DNA of 64,000 nt, taken from the NCBI RefSeq assembly GCF_963678635.1, contig NC_087063.1, positions 8,900,386-8,964,385 on the forward strand, given 5' to 3'. This stretch comes from Symsagittifera roscoffensis (taxonomy: Eukaryota > Xenacoelomorpha > Acoela > Convolutidae). Made by a program: the position numbers and the translations under genes. The notes under the pieces were generated by a model that was not told the origin of the DNA, searched no databases, and saw only the letters and a list, made by a program, of their open reading frames with translations. Positions 41,430 to 54,134 of the stretch are shown here, piece by piece (positions within the stretch are counted from its first letter, which is position 1; the number at the start of each line of letters is the position of its first letter).

Positions 41430-43470
41430 ATCTACGGATCAAATTCAAAACATAAGGAACAGGAAGAAAACATGCCAGCTTGACAAGGCATGTGAGGCTG
41501 ATATAAGAGTCCTAGAAGGACATTTGTTGAGAGTACAAAATTCTCGAGAAAGTTTTATTGAAATAAAAAACGAAACAAAAAAAATTAAAAAAAGGAACGA
41601 GTATTCGAATTAGTTATTGGGTTGGGGGCTTGATTCCATAACGGAAAAATACGAGAGAAAAATTATTTGATGAGGCCGGTTAAGATCATTGCGATGGATC
41701 AATTGTCCTCATGTGAAGCATTTGACGCATGTTTTTTATTTGCGAATAAAACCAACAAAAGATATGGGTAATGATAGGGCAAAATCTTCGGAACGTTTTG
41801 GTAATAATGGGGAATGTGACCCGAACGTAAACAATGAAATTAACAAAGAACTTAAATTAGCAGAGGACAGAGTAATATATGGGATATGTATTGAAGAAAA
41901 AGCTGACAGGAAGAAATGAAGGAATAATAATCGGTCGGCTAAACAGACTGCGGCTAATGGGTGGGAGAAGGAGCAAAAGAACTCAACCAGAATGACAACG
42001 AATTTCGTTCAAATGTATATTGAAAGTAAACAAAATTCAAGGACAAATTTTTTAACTAAGGATGAAAAAAAAACACAAAAGGCGATGGTTCATGGGAGTT
42101 TAGAGAACGACCAAATAATATTTGAAATTGATCCAGTATGTGAGAAATTGAAAAGAACGGAAGTCGGTTCAAAACTGGATGAAATCAACTTAAAAAAAGT
42201 AAATTAAGGACAAGAAATTATCAAAAAAATTAGTGTTTGTGAGTTACATTTGCAAAAATTGTTAATTGGAGGAATTTATAGATTTTATTGTGATTTGTGG
42301 AGCGAGAAGACAGTTAATGAAAAGGATATCGAAGATGGAATAAAAGAGATAGTAAAGGAGAGAAACAAAGAAAAAAAAACAAAGACGGACGGAAACGAAA
42401 GAAGAAACGGAGACGAGACAGTGATGGCAAGAAAAAGATACGTTTTAACGGTAACGACACCAACGTTAAATGAAGAGACCGCGGAAGTTTTTAGAATCAT
42501 GAAAAAGACTATGGGGTTCAGTGTATTGCCAATAGCCAAGATGAGACGGATATGAGTTGCGACCAGTACTGAAGGATGCAGCGAAGCAGACACCAACAGA
42601 GAAAGAACAGATGACAGATGGAGATTTCGAAAGATGAGAAAGTGTATTTTGGGCTAGTGGAACGATGGAGGCAATCAGAGAAATTCAGAGAAAAAGTGAA
42701 AAGAACAAAGAAGGGAAACTGATAGAAGACCAATCGAAGGGAGCAATAGTTGGAGGAAGAGCAAACTAAAAGGGGAGATTAGAAGAATTCAGCCGAAGAA
42801 AGGCCGAGAGGCAAAAAGATGCAAGGAGGAGGGACCTTTAACAAGCGTCAGTACGCCCCAACAGGATCAAACCGAGTACCAAGCGAACCCAGAATGATGC
42901 GATTCTGAGAGAAAGACATAAGAAGTGAAACGAAGAGGAAGAAATGGAGGACCGAGAGACAAATAGCTGGGAGATGGAGAACAAAAGAACTGAGACAACT
43001 GAAAGAGAAGTAAGTGGAAGAAAGCAACCGAATGAAGATTCGAGTACAACCGGCATAAGCACGACCACCACGAGGATCTCAAGCGAAGAAGATAGTGAAA
43101 AGCCGCGCGAAGAAGACCAACAAGAAATGAACTCAGAAGAGAACTGGCACAGAAGCGAAAAATCGCCTACCCAACTAAGAATGACAGACTTTGAGGCACA
43201 ATCGGAGGCAGCCCGACAACTGAAATGGAACACTTACGGCAGACGGACCTCCAAAGAATCCTTAATTCAGGATCCAGAAATTGTCAATGACACGCCAGTA
43301 GCAGTGACGAATAATAAAAAACACAAACGACGGAACAAAATGAAGACGAGATTTGGAAATCCGATACCTTGGTAACTAACGAACATGATCCGTCTAACAG
43401 AAGTCGTGGGAGTACCCAAATAGAAGGAAAATCAAGATGTATTTTTAATGTCACGACGAGAGGAGCTTGA
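41430..43470 (+). pseudogene. Degenerate copia interior between integrase and RT
   Basis: A series of short Lys/Glu-rich plus-strand frames (41,407-41,613; 41,689-41,919; 41,992-42,207; 42,250-42,555; 42,944-43,375) lies where the variable, charged part of the polyprotein is expected. The last is rich in Glu, Ser, Thr and Arg (residues like STTGISTTTTRISSEED). No domain can be named. Confidence 0.5.
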
Positions 43471-43479
43471 GAGTTGTAA

Positions 43480-44090
43480 CTACTTATTTAAAGGCGTAGA
43501 TTTGGAAAGCAAATAATTTCGCAGGAGGTCTGGGCAAACGGATCCTGAAAGCTAGATGGATGGACACATGGAAAGTGACGACTAATGGCACAAAAAACAG
43601 AAATCAAGATTAACCGTGCGTGGAGACCAAAAAGAAAAGAGTCTATCGCTAGAGAAGTTTGCTCCAACAGTACCAAAAGCGGCCTGTAGTTTTGTTTTAT
43701 GCATTGAAAGTGACACAGCTGTGAACCAATGACAATCGATATCAATAAGGCTTTTCTGCAATTTCGAGGAATGAAACGAGATGTTTTTGTTCAACCACCG
43801 GTCGAGGCTCAGATACCAAAGACACATTGCCGGAAGCTACTCGTGGCCGCATATGGATTTAGCGATGCAGCTCACAAATGGTATCAAAATCTAATGAAAC
43901 GACTATACACGCAACATATTTACGAGTGCATGACGCAGCACTGCCTATTTTGTTCAAGAGTGGGAAATGGCCAGTGTATCGAACTCTTATTTGTACATGT
44001 AGACGACATTCTGTTTGGAGGCACAACAGAATTTGAGAATCAGGTGCAACGAGCACAAGAAGGATTTTAACTGGGCACCATTAAAAGACA
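43480..44090 (+). pseudogene. Copia reverse transcriptase remnant
   Basis: Upstream, LTVRGDQKEKSLSLEKFAPT (about 43,612-43,670) is an RT start motif. The frame 43,729-44,070 contains MTIDINKAFLQ (with the DI/V-x-x-AFL block), VFVQPP, AAYGFSDAAHKWY and FVHVDDILFGG, in which the copia Y-V-D-D reads HVDD. A stop ends the frame before the thumb. Inactive. Confidence 0.85.
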
Positions 44091-45110
44091 GAGTTTTGAC
44101 TTTATTCAATTTGTCGACGTAAAATGACCACAAATATGTTAAACCAGTGTTGCGGGACGTGACATCAACCCAATAATTTAGCAACATGCCAGCTGCAGAC
44201 AATGAAATGGCCATAGAGGTGGTATGGTAACAATGGCAAGGTCATTATTCGGGAAATTTCAGTGAAAGACTACGTTAATCAGGCCAGATCTATCGAAAAG
44301 GCTAAATAAGGCTGTTAGCCTGCCGAATACGAGACCGACACGGGATGTGATTAGAGCATTGAACACCGTAGTGAGGCGCTACGAAAAGCGGCCAATTCAG
44401 TCAATGAAATTTAGAAAACTAACCGGAATTTGCAGATAGAAATTTACGGGGAGTCAAGTCAGAAACATCGTTCAACAATGAGTCAAGCAGGGATTATAGG
44501 AGAGAAAGAATCGGAAAGATAGCAACGACTCATTGGCAATCAAAGATGATAGGGAGACTTCATAATAATATCTTTGAAGCAGAAGCGGGGAGTGCTTTTA
44601 CTGGACGACAATAGTAGTAGAAGTGGATCTAAGGTACGGATTCGAAAGATTCACTGTGCTTACTGACAGCAAATCGGTCAAAGTTACCGTAGATGCACAA
44701 AATTCAATGAAAGCGTAAAATTGCCAAGAAGCAATTTTGCGATGGTGCGGTCATGAATTCAGCTTGAGGGGATCAAACTTCATTTTGTATCAACACAGAA
44801 GATGATCGCCGACTGTTTACCGAAAGCCATGAGTTAGAAGGACTTACTGGGAGCATTGAAGAATGGGACGCTCAGTAAGATTGACCTAAGGTCGGATTAT
44901 TCAATCAAGACAGTGAGCATGTATGCACCAGCTGTCTTTGTCGACAAAGAGTTAGATGATAACTACAATTATGGCGACGTAGCATCAAACGAACAAGAGC
45001 AGTGGTCATCCGATCAATCAGAGACGTGTGACACAAGAAGGGGGAGAAAGAGAGAAATCAGAAAAGAACATTGCAATCTGAAAAGCAAAATTTTGAATTA
45101 GAAAACACAA
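44091..45110 (+). pseudogene. Copia RNase H and C-terminal remnant
   Basis: Scattered matches: RLNKAVSLPN-type connection near 44,300, an RNase H-like stretch with LTDSKSVK around 44,660-44,690 and, at 44,805-44,950, DCLPKAMS then LLGALKNGTLS, the typical C-terminus of copia Pol. Frames are broken throughout. Confidence 0.55.
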
Positions 45111-45268
45111 GACATGAAATTTGTAATTGTCAGATACACTAAGTTGGTGATATAAATTGGTTAACAGATATTTAGATTTGGGTTTTTTTGAAGTGTTGTA
45201 AAATGATTGGTTTTTGAAAAATTGGTTGCCTCTGTTTATACACCGGGGAATTTATGATATAAGTTATT

Positions 45269-45417
45269 TGATGTATTTAACTTCAGTATGAAGGTCATGT
45301 TGTAATACGTATGTGACGTCACATAACTAATCTTAAATTGGACAAAAGAGCCAAATTCCATAAAACAATTACACAATTCAGGCCCAGTTGTTTTATTCAA
45401 GTGAGAACACTCCAACA
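45269..45417 (+). repeat. Right LTR of the copia element (149 bp)
   Basis: Starts TGATGT and ends CCAACA; the same length as the left LTR without any indel needed at the ends. See the left LTR for shared words. Confidence 0.9.
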
Positions 45418-46182
45418 TCAGCGTCATCAGCTTCCTCAAGGCGTGGGACCGGCTGTGCCAAATTGGATGAGATCTCTCTTTCTCTCTCCGATGGAAAAAG
45501 GTCCAAGGTTAAATGGTGGGGGCTGGGCCGGGGGCTATTAAAAAATCAGGTTGCTTCTGGCACAAATTGCTTAGGTGACGCAATTTTTTCAGTTGGCTTT
45601 GTAGTGAGTTCTTTTTTGTTGTAAGTTTTTGACTTAATTACGAAAATACATCTTTCCAATTAAGTTTTGAAGCTTCGTGTACCTATAACACCTCAAGACA
45701 AAATTATCTATTTTATGTTAGAATCATTTTATAAATTTCGAAACGCGAATGAAAAATTTTTATAATAAAAAATTGTTCCCAAAAAAAGTCATTTCACCTA
45801 CAAAATTACAAATGAAGAATTCTTTTTACAAAAACATTACTTGAGAAAGCCCCGGAAGACTTTGCTAAGCATGTTCTCAGGCGTCTCAGAGCGAGAATCA
45901 AAATTGCTTTTTTTATACCCTTGAAGTTAGCGCAAAAGAAAACCTTGGGATGAGAGCCAAGCTTGCCACAAAAGAATAAAGGGTAAAAATGATAGAAATT
46001 GCAAGTTTACCAGATTTTAATATTATATATCAATAAAACTATTCCAATGATTGTTTGTGATTCCTGATTTTGCGTGGAAAAAAACTGAATGTTGAACAGA
46101 GCGAAAGATTTTTTTTTGTATAAGCAAAACTATTTACAGAGAATATTATTATACATATTTCTTCTATTCCAATTCAAAGCGT
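45418..46182. other. No recognisable gene
   Basis: Contains a short TCTCTCTTTCTCTCTC tract (about 45,472-45,490). Nothing else is supported. Confidence 0.4.
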
Positions 46183-47107
46183 TCAGGCTAGTGGATAGCA
46201 TCTGAAGTCTGCATTTGATTTTTCAACTAATCTTGGATTTCCGGAAACCACAATTAAGACCTGCCAATTAGTTGGGTCGCGGAAAATAAGCTTGGGAGTC
46301 ATTCCTAGCTTCAATTTCTCGTTTTTCCATTGGGTAATTGAAATTAAATCCCATGAGTTGAACCATCGATCACACGAGTCGAAAGGTTGATCGGTCATTT
46401 CGGTAGACACTACCATATACTCTTGCTTTTGACTGTTATAGCAGATGCCCGTAATGACTTCGATTCGAGGTAGAAAATCTTCCCATTTTGAAAATATATC
46501 CACCCTTTGTTCGCCACTGAAACCAGGTGCTCCTTTTGCGAGTACCAGTTGATATCTCCCACCGACAGAAGTGCAACTGGTAATTTTAAAGTCGCTCCAC
46601 ATGAAGTCTGTCTCTGAGTAGTCGTCGACTGATACAATTATCTGGTCAGTTCCGCTGTTCCACAGTTCTTTCCCAAGTTTCATTGTTACATAAACGATGT
46701 CAGAGAAAGAATCCCCTTGGAGAGAATGCACAAACCACCGTTTTTCCTTAAACTTTTTTTACGCTGATTTTCGACGAAATTGCGAACCTTCTCCCAAGAA
46801 CCAGTCTCGACAAGTGTTGGATGCAAGTGGGTAATTGGAAGCTGGACAAATATACCGATAAGATTTCCTTTGAATATGCTCTCAGATATCGTTGCCTTGG
46901 TTTCGGTAATCCAACTCTTCGACAAAATGTTCCTGTCTGTCGAATGGTGGACAGAATTTAGTTCCTCCATCAATTCTTTGTAGCGATAGTTTTCGCCCAC
47001 CAAGTTGCAACCACTGCTTCCACTAAAATGAGGAATTGGCGATGGTTTTCTCATTCTTTGATTTTTTCCCAAGGTACTGAGGTACAGCGTGAAGTTACCT
47101 CCCACGT
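46183..47107 (-). pseudogene. Host-type exon with W/G repeat protein, one frameshift
   Basis: At 47,113-47,108 the minus strand has a classical acceptor (CTTTGCTTTTTTAG|) and opens into a frame with GGNFTLYLSTLG through GSWEKVRNFVENQRKK (to about 46,760). There an A-run shifts the frame; in the new frame FVHSLQGDSFSDIVYVTMKL follows and runs to a stop at 46,183. The second half shows spaced repeats (DFKITSC..GGRYQLVLAKGAPGFSG; then KWEDFLPRIEVITGICYNSQ..YMVVSTE), a pattern resembling the DUF7477-type repeats often attached to casein kinase 1-like proteins. That resemblance is from memory. One indel in a homopolymer can be a true mutation or a sequencing error. Upstream exons were not found. 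Confidence 0.5.
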
Positions 47108-48659
47108 CTAAAAAAGCAAAGCGAGTCAGTTAGTAGACAAAGAAGTTTGCTGCAATTTCAATCTACGAAAGTTTCTGACTGGTTTGAATTTCGTTTATCT
47201 TAAAAGTTTCGTTGAGAAGGGCAATAGTTGGTTAGTTAATAATTACGCATTACGTCGGTACTCCAGTTGAATTATGCGGGTAAACAGCGCAAAATGCACA
47301 AAATAAACAGCACAAAGCAACAAAAGATCGATATATTGCAAAAAAAACGCGTGAACAAATGCTTCATTTCTGGAGAGTACTTTAAATAGACGTTGCTTCA
47401 TGAACCTTCTCTCATTCACTAGTTTATAAACTATTGAAGCCACTATTTTTGCAAAGTTTAGAAAATTAGCTGTTTTAATGATAACTTTCATTTGTAAAAT
47501 ATGAATGATTTTACATATTATTTTACAGGTTTTTTACATATATTTTTTACAAATGGTTTTACATAAACAAATTATCGGCTAATTTTCTAAATTATGCAAA
47601 AAAAGCGGCCCCACTAATTTAAAACTTAGTGAAGGAGAGATGGTTCAGAAAAAAACGTGTATTTAGTGCACCCTGTATCCATAAATGAAGCATTACTAGC
47701 TTCTTTGATGTTGAAAGATGGATGTAACATTTTGCTAGTTATGCATGCGCAAAACCATAAAAGACAAATCTTGGTTGCTCAATCAAAATAAATATAAATG
47801 TTTTAGTTGTATCGCAAAGTCGTCTGGAGCAATTCTATAAAAAGTTTGAAATTTGCGTGAGCATGTTTTCTTAAAGGCAGTATCTGTAAGACAAACAAAA
47901 AAACTGTTAGCTCGTTCAGGCAAAACTGCAAAAAAAAGTTGCGCAGTAATGTGTTGTTATTTTGTTGAAAAAATTATGAGGAAGATATGTCTTGGAATAC
48001 ACTTTTAAGCTTTAGATGCTGTCTAAATACTTAAAAGGAAACAATAGAAAAGTTTTATTCCAATTTGAATTTTTTGCATGAATGTTCTGGTACTGATAGA
48101 AGTTTTTGATAATAACAAACAATTTCGACAAAAATTACACAGTAGCAAAGCAGAGCAAAAAGAATATGATTACATGAAAAAAAAATCTAACAGTTTTATG
48201 TCCCACCGAAGACTGGAATGAATAACGCTTGCTTTTTCAACTACAAGGTAAGTTGCCTACAGCACAAGAAAGGAAAAATGAGTGATGTGGCAACTAAGTG
48301 GACAAAATTGTAGCAGAATATCGGAGTATAACACAACCGATTGCACATAATACATTGACAGCGGTAGTCTTCTTTGCAAATCTTCTACATGAACTGATCA
48401 TGTACTTAAACCATCGATTTGCAATCTTCAGCAGTCTGACACCAAAGTTCATGGAGTCAAGTCGACGGAAGCATAGTTTTGTGAAAACTGTAAATCGATG
48501 ATGCAAATCAGCTCGTGTAGGAGAAGATTTCCGAAGAATACTACCAATGTCAATGTAATGGACAGCCGTAATGGTACCTACTGCTCCATTTTGTCGAAGA
48601 GACAAGGTTCGAGCAATCTCATATTTGTGTGAAAGTTGTGCAATGTCAAATAATTGACC
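47108..48659. other. No recognisable gene
   Basis: AT-rich. If the exon at 46.2-47.1 kb is real, this would be intron. The minus-strand frame 48,671-48,294 (125 aa) has no domain I can name; it lies just downstream of the RT remnant and could be its eroded continuation. Confidence 0.35.
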
Positions 48660-49270
48660 AATTTCTGTCAAGTGTGGCTGTCAATTGATTTCGATTTACT
48701 CCAGCGTCCGTTTTAGACTCGTAGTATGGGAGTTCTGATGAATATGACAGTTTTGAAACTAAACGTGCCAGCGGGTCCGGCAAAGTCACGGCGATTCGCT
48801 TTGCTGAAACTTTGTCACAGCTATCTAAGCCTGGCCTGATTTTTTTAAAATGTGCTTATTAACTGTGTTCCACAGTCTAGTGCGATGCAAAGGGTCGCGA
48901 ACCATAATCAAATGCGATGAGTTGGACTCAAATGTCATCTGCCATTTGCACACAGTATTATGCTTGTGAATAGTCCTAAGCTGTAAATAAGTTCTTTTCC
49001 CGCACTGTGGTTCGATGGATCAACCATATTTGTAATTGCGAAGTTGCTTTTTATACAGTCCGTTTTGATTGAAAGATTTATTCGCCTGAGGTCGATCAAC
49101 AACCGCAGTTTTCCCGATGGCTTTCTAGGCCCAAACAAAGAGCTTCTCTTTTTGGAACGCGACAAGGTTGTTATTAGAGCAAAGTAATGCATGAGTGCCA
49201 GTTCGTCAATGACTCCCTAGAAGGATTGGTGTGGGTGGCCCATGAGTGTACTGAGATGGGCAACAATTCC
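48660..49270 (-). pseudogene. Ty3/gypsy-type RT remnant
   Basis: The frame 49,192-48,935 contains FGPRKPSGKLRLLIDLRRIN, then IKSNFAITNMVD and AGKELIYSLGL. This is the start of a gypsy-like RT (KPSG-RLLIDLR-LN, then the fingers/palm junction 'AGK-LFSKLD'), where the catalytic Asp of 'KLD' is replaced. Downstream pieces (about 48,950-48,700) are in other frames with stops. It is unrelated in sequence to the intact gypsy element at 30-37 kb. Confidence 0.65.
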
Positions 49271-49394
49271 CTTACGTTTCCATCCTTGTCGAGATATCTT
49301 GTAATTGCCACTCAATTACGACTGTTTTGTGGGGGCAGTTGATTGTCGTTTAGTGAAGACAACAGGAAAATTGTTGACACAATTAAAGAGTCTT

Positions 49395-52300
49395 GACTTC
49401 AATTCCTTTAAGTTTAACGATGTAAAATTTTTGACATTACAAAAATTTTAGGTGGAGCAACAACTTTGGGTTACTTTCTAAAAGACTAGAGCTATCGAAA
49501 CGAACAATTTTTTTCCATATGAGTGGTTTGACAACCCTGACAAGCTTGAGTTTCCTGAATTGCGCCCGTAAAAGCCTTTTTTAGTGAAAAATGGACTTGA
49601 CGAGCAACAACCACTAAAAAGATTGAAATGAGGACTACACCATCTGGTTTGGATAATTAAAAATTTTTACGAGAAGTTTGGCAGAAAAACAAAACCACAG
49701 TATTTTATTAAAACCAATTTGATAACCAATTTTATCAAAAAAAGTGAATTGATATAAAAACTTGGATGCACACTTCCAAATCTAAGTAGGCCTTCCATTG
49801 TGTTCACTGGAAAAGCTGCAGTTGATGAATCATTCATGAGAAATTTATCAAGTTTTTGGAAATTATGCAAGTCAAGTTTACCCTTCTCAATGTGTCAATT
49901 TATGCCAAAAAGACTGTACACGAGATTTGCGTTTGACACTGATATGCAGAAAGTCAAGGCTATCAGATTCTCGATACTTCTTTTCTGAATATTTTGTTCA
50001 GGTTTACGAAATTCAAAATGCAAACAAAATCTCTTATAGTAGAAAACATATTTCTTACCAAATTTTTTACCGCCTTGAAATTATTTTTATATCAAACGTT
50101 TGAGACCATAACAGTTTTTTCTTGCAAAAAATTCACACGCAACTTTCTGGCGACCTTGAGAAGTTATGTTTTATTCCAAAATTTTCTCAAATTTTTCATA
50201 ATTAGAGCATAAAATGAGCTATAATGGTGATGTTGTTTTACACTACGAGTCGAACGAGAGTATATTTTGACCGAAAATAGAGTGGGTAATGAGACAACTG
50301 TGATGGCAGTGGCCTCTCAACACCTGATCGGAATACTCGCCAGACAAAGTACAGTTTGAGCTGTCGAGGACTCGAGAGTCTGTGGAGATTGAGTGAAGGC
50401 AAAAGAAAATTTTGTGGGGTGGGGGCTGGTTGGTCTGTTGTTTGTTTGGTTAAGCATTCAGTGGGAAATCGTGTTGGAGTATACAAAAACAGCATTGGAT
50501 TTAAGGAAAGGCGGCTTTGATTATTCATGGGTATGCCGAATAACACTAATAACACGTTGAAAAACATTTGTTTTAAATTTATTTTTGCGAACTGCTCATT
50601 TTTTTGAATCGGTTGGGCTGAAAAAGTTTTGATTAGTTTCAGTATAAGTTCTTCCACAGAGATTACAGGATTTATCTTTGTGCTACGTTTTCTGAATTTC
50701 ATGGTAATTTCTGATGTACGTTTGATCTGAAGCTGATGCCGCTCGTGCAGTCATTAGATTTTTCTTTTGGAAAGCAAGTGATGTACGTTAGCTTTGATCG
50801 AATTCTTTAGCCCTATTGAGCAATTTCTCTGGCGATAGCGTTTGAAACATTTTAATGACCTGCAACAAGATATTCCGCCCATTTCTGATCTAATTGCTTG
50901 CGCAGTAAGCACATCATGGAATGCGTTCAATGCTTGGTTTTGATCTTTTTTTTTCAGTTTGAGAGCGGGTAACGTTCATGTGACCCTTTTCTTTTTTCAA
51001 GTTCGTTTCGGGCCATAACTACCATATCCCTAAAATTTCCACATGCCAGTTGTTTTGGTATAATCTTTTTTTCCTCCTTGTAAGCAGGAAGTGATCTTGC
51101 AATCAAGCTAGAAAGCAGGAAGTAATCTTCCTATCAAACATTTTTCAACATCAAAAAATATATGTTGGGTCCCTCTTTCGGTCCTTTGTCTTTTGGCCCT
51201 CATTTTCGTGATTCATTTTGTCCACTGCGAGCTCATATTGTAAATCCTAGGCAATTACTGCAGCTGCAATTTCTCCTGTTCTCGGAGTTTCAAGTCTTGG
51301 TTGTGGTTCTTCTAGTACCTCTTTCAGATCTTCCATTAACAGTTCTGGTTGATGTTCTTTTTTATGATCATCGCACTAAGAAATTGCTCAAGCCAAACAT
51401 TGAAGAGCCATAGTGGGTCTGAATTAGCGGTTAACCAAAAAATGCTGTTCATAGTGCAGCAATGACACTATCCTGAGATTTAAGTGCTCAACTCTCCACC
51501 CAATGTCGGTCCTTCCGAAGGCAGCCAGCGCCCGGAATCGGTCCTCTGGTACTCTCGACATCCAACCAGGCAACCCGGAGACTGTATTTCACTTTTCTGT
51601 TCCTGTCCCGCTCTTCTTTGGAAAACACGAGTCTGTTTATCCCGCTGTAGTGCGCCATGAAGATGTCTGCTTTCTTCGATTTCATGATTGGATGCTTTGG
51701 TCCCGCTTGGATGCTTTAGATGCATTGGTCCCGACCTACTCAAAAAAGATGCATCCATGACCCGGCCAACTGTTTTAACTAGTCCTAAAGCTTTAACTAG
51801 TCTTCAAATCAACCGTGTTTAGTTTTCAAAACAATAGATATGTCCCAAATTTGGTTTTCTTGCCTTCCGGTCCTCGTTTTCTTGCATCATCTTTTCTTAT
51901 GCGAGCTTAACTTGTAGTTTTCGTGCGGTTACTGCATCTGCATTTTCTGCTCTCGGAGCTTCAAATCTTGGTGGTGGTTTTCCTAGTACCTCCTCCGGAG
52001 CTTCCAATAACATTTTCGGATTGACATGTTCATTAACCGTTGCCGCCGTAGAAAACTGCTCCAAACTTTAAACTGCCATGGTGGGTCTGTATTCGCGGCT
52101 TACCAGAACACTTGGGGTTCTTATGTCAGATCAGTAGTCCTGGATTAAAAATTTTTGCTGGCTGCGTATGTGTTACATCAAAGAACTCAATCTTATAAAG
52201 GAAAGATTATAAAGTTCAAATAGTAGATAGTTCAAGTACTGTCGAATCAGATTTTCTAAGCAAAACTCATGTGGCTGAGTCGTAGCTCTAGCGCCAACAA

Positions 52301-54134
52301 ACTGATTGTAGTCTGTGTCGCATTCTGTAGATTTCAGGAGATTGTTTTCTCTAGCCTTATTTTGATACGGCTAGAGATCTCTGTTTTTGACACCGCAAAG
52401 TGTTCCCATTGGTAGCAAAATCAGAGGCAAACGAAAATCACAACTATCTACAATGCCTAATGCGCTAAATTGGTGGCAAACATTCTGCATTGTATTATTT
52501 TATTGGCCGCCTGTTCGTACTGCTAAGACTGTCTCGATCGCTCTCACGACTGCAAGAATTTCCAATGGTAATCAAACTCAGAAAAAAATCAGACTTAATA
52601 CAGAAGGCTCTAATAGGCCGGGATAAAGTCTAATAGAATAATCAAAAGAAAAGGGTCCGCAGTCAATCAACGCAATTGCCTAATTGCATATTTTTACTAA
52701 ATGTTCACCAAACGATTCTCTTTCTCCAGAGAACCACACTTAAAAAATTACACACAGTAAACCCATACAAACACTCAGTTTGACCTACTGAAATCAAAAC
52801 TGTCTCTCCGGATCACTATTCTTCTCAAGTACTGTAACTGGTTTTTCTAACTTCACAAATCACTGATCTGGACTCTGATGAAGCCAACTATGAAAAAGTT
52901 TTGTGATCTCTGTTCTCTAACCAACAATAGGAATCCAACTGCTCTCACTGGTAGCTACTTTTGTACTGCCTAAGGTTAGGCTTTCCGCAATGTTTTTTGA
53001 TTTCTATTTGAATTTCAGTTGTAGTTATAGCTCATCGTCAGTTACTCTGGTACCCTTTAAACAAAGTTCTAACTGAACTCTTTCACTGTCAACTCTAGTC
53101 AAAAAAGTCAACTTCACTATATTTATCTCCGACTAAATTGTGCAAATATCGAGTCCATTTCAGATGTAAACCAAGATATGTTTAACTACCAAGCCTCCAA
53201 GTTTTTTCTTTATTCGATTATAGTTCCGACCTTCCGGAGGTAGGGGAAGACCCTTTTTATGGGTCGGTAACTCATTCCAAGCATCTAAATCTTCAATCTA
53301 ATTTCCATTCTAATCCCGTCCCGACCCTCTAGCTATAAGGAGATCGTAATTTGTTTATAGGGGTCAACTGTACCAAAGAGCCACCTCCGGGAGTTAAGTA
53401 AACATTCCGACATTGATGCTATTTAGAAGACCTCCTTCCCATGCCACGTCCCTACTACTGCCATTTTCCTCTGGGACTCTTTTTCTTTAGTCTAGCTGAT
53501 TTTCCATTAACAGCTTATTCACCAATCCAAGCTGAACCCAATGTTTGCCAAGTCCACTTTAATTAGTTCCACTACTTCAAGATTACAATGTTTAAACTAT
53601 ATCCAATTTCAGCTTCTGCTTTAGTACACAAAAGCTAAATTTCTCCCAGTTTTAATTATTGTGATCGAATCCTACTTTCAAAGGGTTGGGGCTGGGGAAG
53701 GCGCCACTTTCCCTTGTTATTCAACAATTTTTGTGAGTAATTGTGGTCGTGAAAGCCCAAAAATCATTAAAAGTTCACTCCGTCGTCACCAGTGTCAATC
53801 TTCTATGTTCGGGTATAAAGTCACATGAGGGTCCTAACTACCAAGTTTCAACCATAGTTCAATAATACTTCTCAAGTTTTCCCATTTCTAAGGTCCATTA
53901 TCGCTTTCTCTGGGAAAACACTATTACCACCAAAAGGAATTGCTGGAAGGGTCTTAGTCACAAGTGGTCTTTTTTTGGGATTAGCGTGTAGTGACCATTG
54001 CTGCCATACAATTAATATGCCCCTTCTCATTGTTTTGAGTAAATTCCCTGTTTCCGGTTTGAGGGGTGTTTTTCTCAATTCTCAAGTGCTAATCCGCCAG
54101 TCTTGGGTCAATTTGTAAGACTTGATGTACTTGT
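49395..54134 (+). repeat. 4.7-kb direct repeat, copy A
   Basis: Begins GACTTCAATTCCTTTAAG and ends CTTGATGTACTTGT; aligns along its whole length with 55,409-60,099, at roughly 95 percent by eye with small indels. It shows no recognisable domain. Frames present in both copies (50,702-50,238 minus; 51,503-51,760 plus and its antisense) are partly kept but carry differences, so coding is doubtful. Without TG...CA ends I do not call it an LTR. Confidence 0.9.
51480..51770. other. Segment of the 4.7-kb repeat open on both strands
   Basis: Both the plus strand (51,503-51,760, 85 aa) and the minus strand (51,758-51,480, 92 aa) are open, and the same two frames are open in copy B (57,475-57,732 and 57,730-57,452) despite about a dozen substitutions. 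GC content is higher than around it. Neither product is recognised. It may be an eroded coding exon or simply a GC-richer patch with few stops. Confidence 0.3.

Larger units (their letters stand above)
38822..45417 (+). mobile_element. Decayed Ty1/copia LTR retrotransposon
   Basis: A 6.6-kb element with two 149-bp LTRs and remnants of gag, protease, integrase, RT and RNase H in Ty1/copia order (integrase before RT). Frames are broken many times and the LTRs differ at roughly a quarter of positions by eye, so it is old. The very short LTRs and the Gag signature (YRRWKKSVLWWSECTQ) recall GalEa-type copia elements of aquatic invertebrates; that assignment is from memory and tentative. The 5-bp flanks (TAATG and TCAGC) do not match, as may be expected at this age. 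Confidence 0.85.

Noticed and set aside
47243-47491. 82-aa minus-strand frame upstream of the host-like exon as an earlier exon
   Set aside because: No donor site in phase with the acceptor at 47,108 and no domain; composition fits chance.
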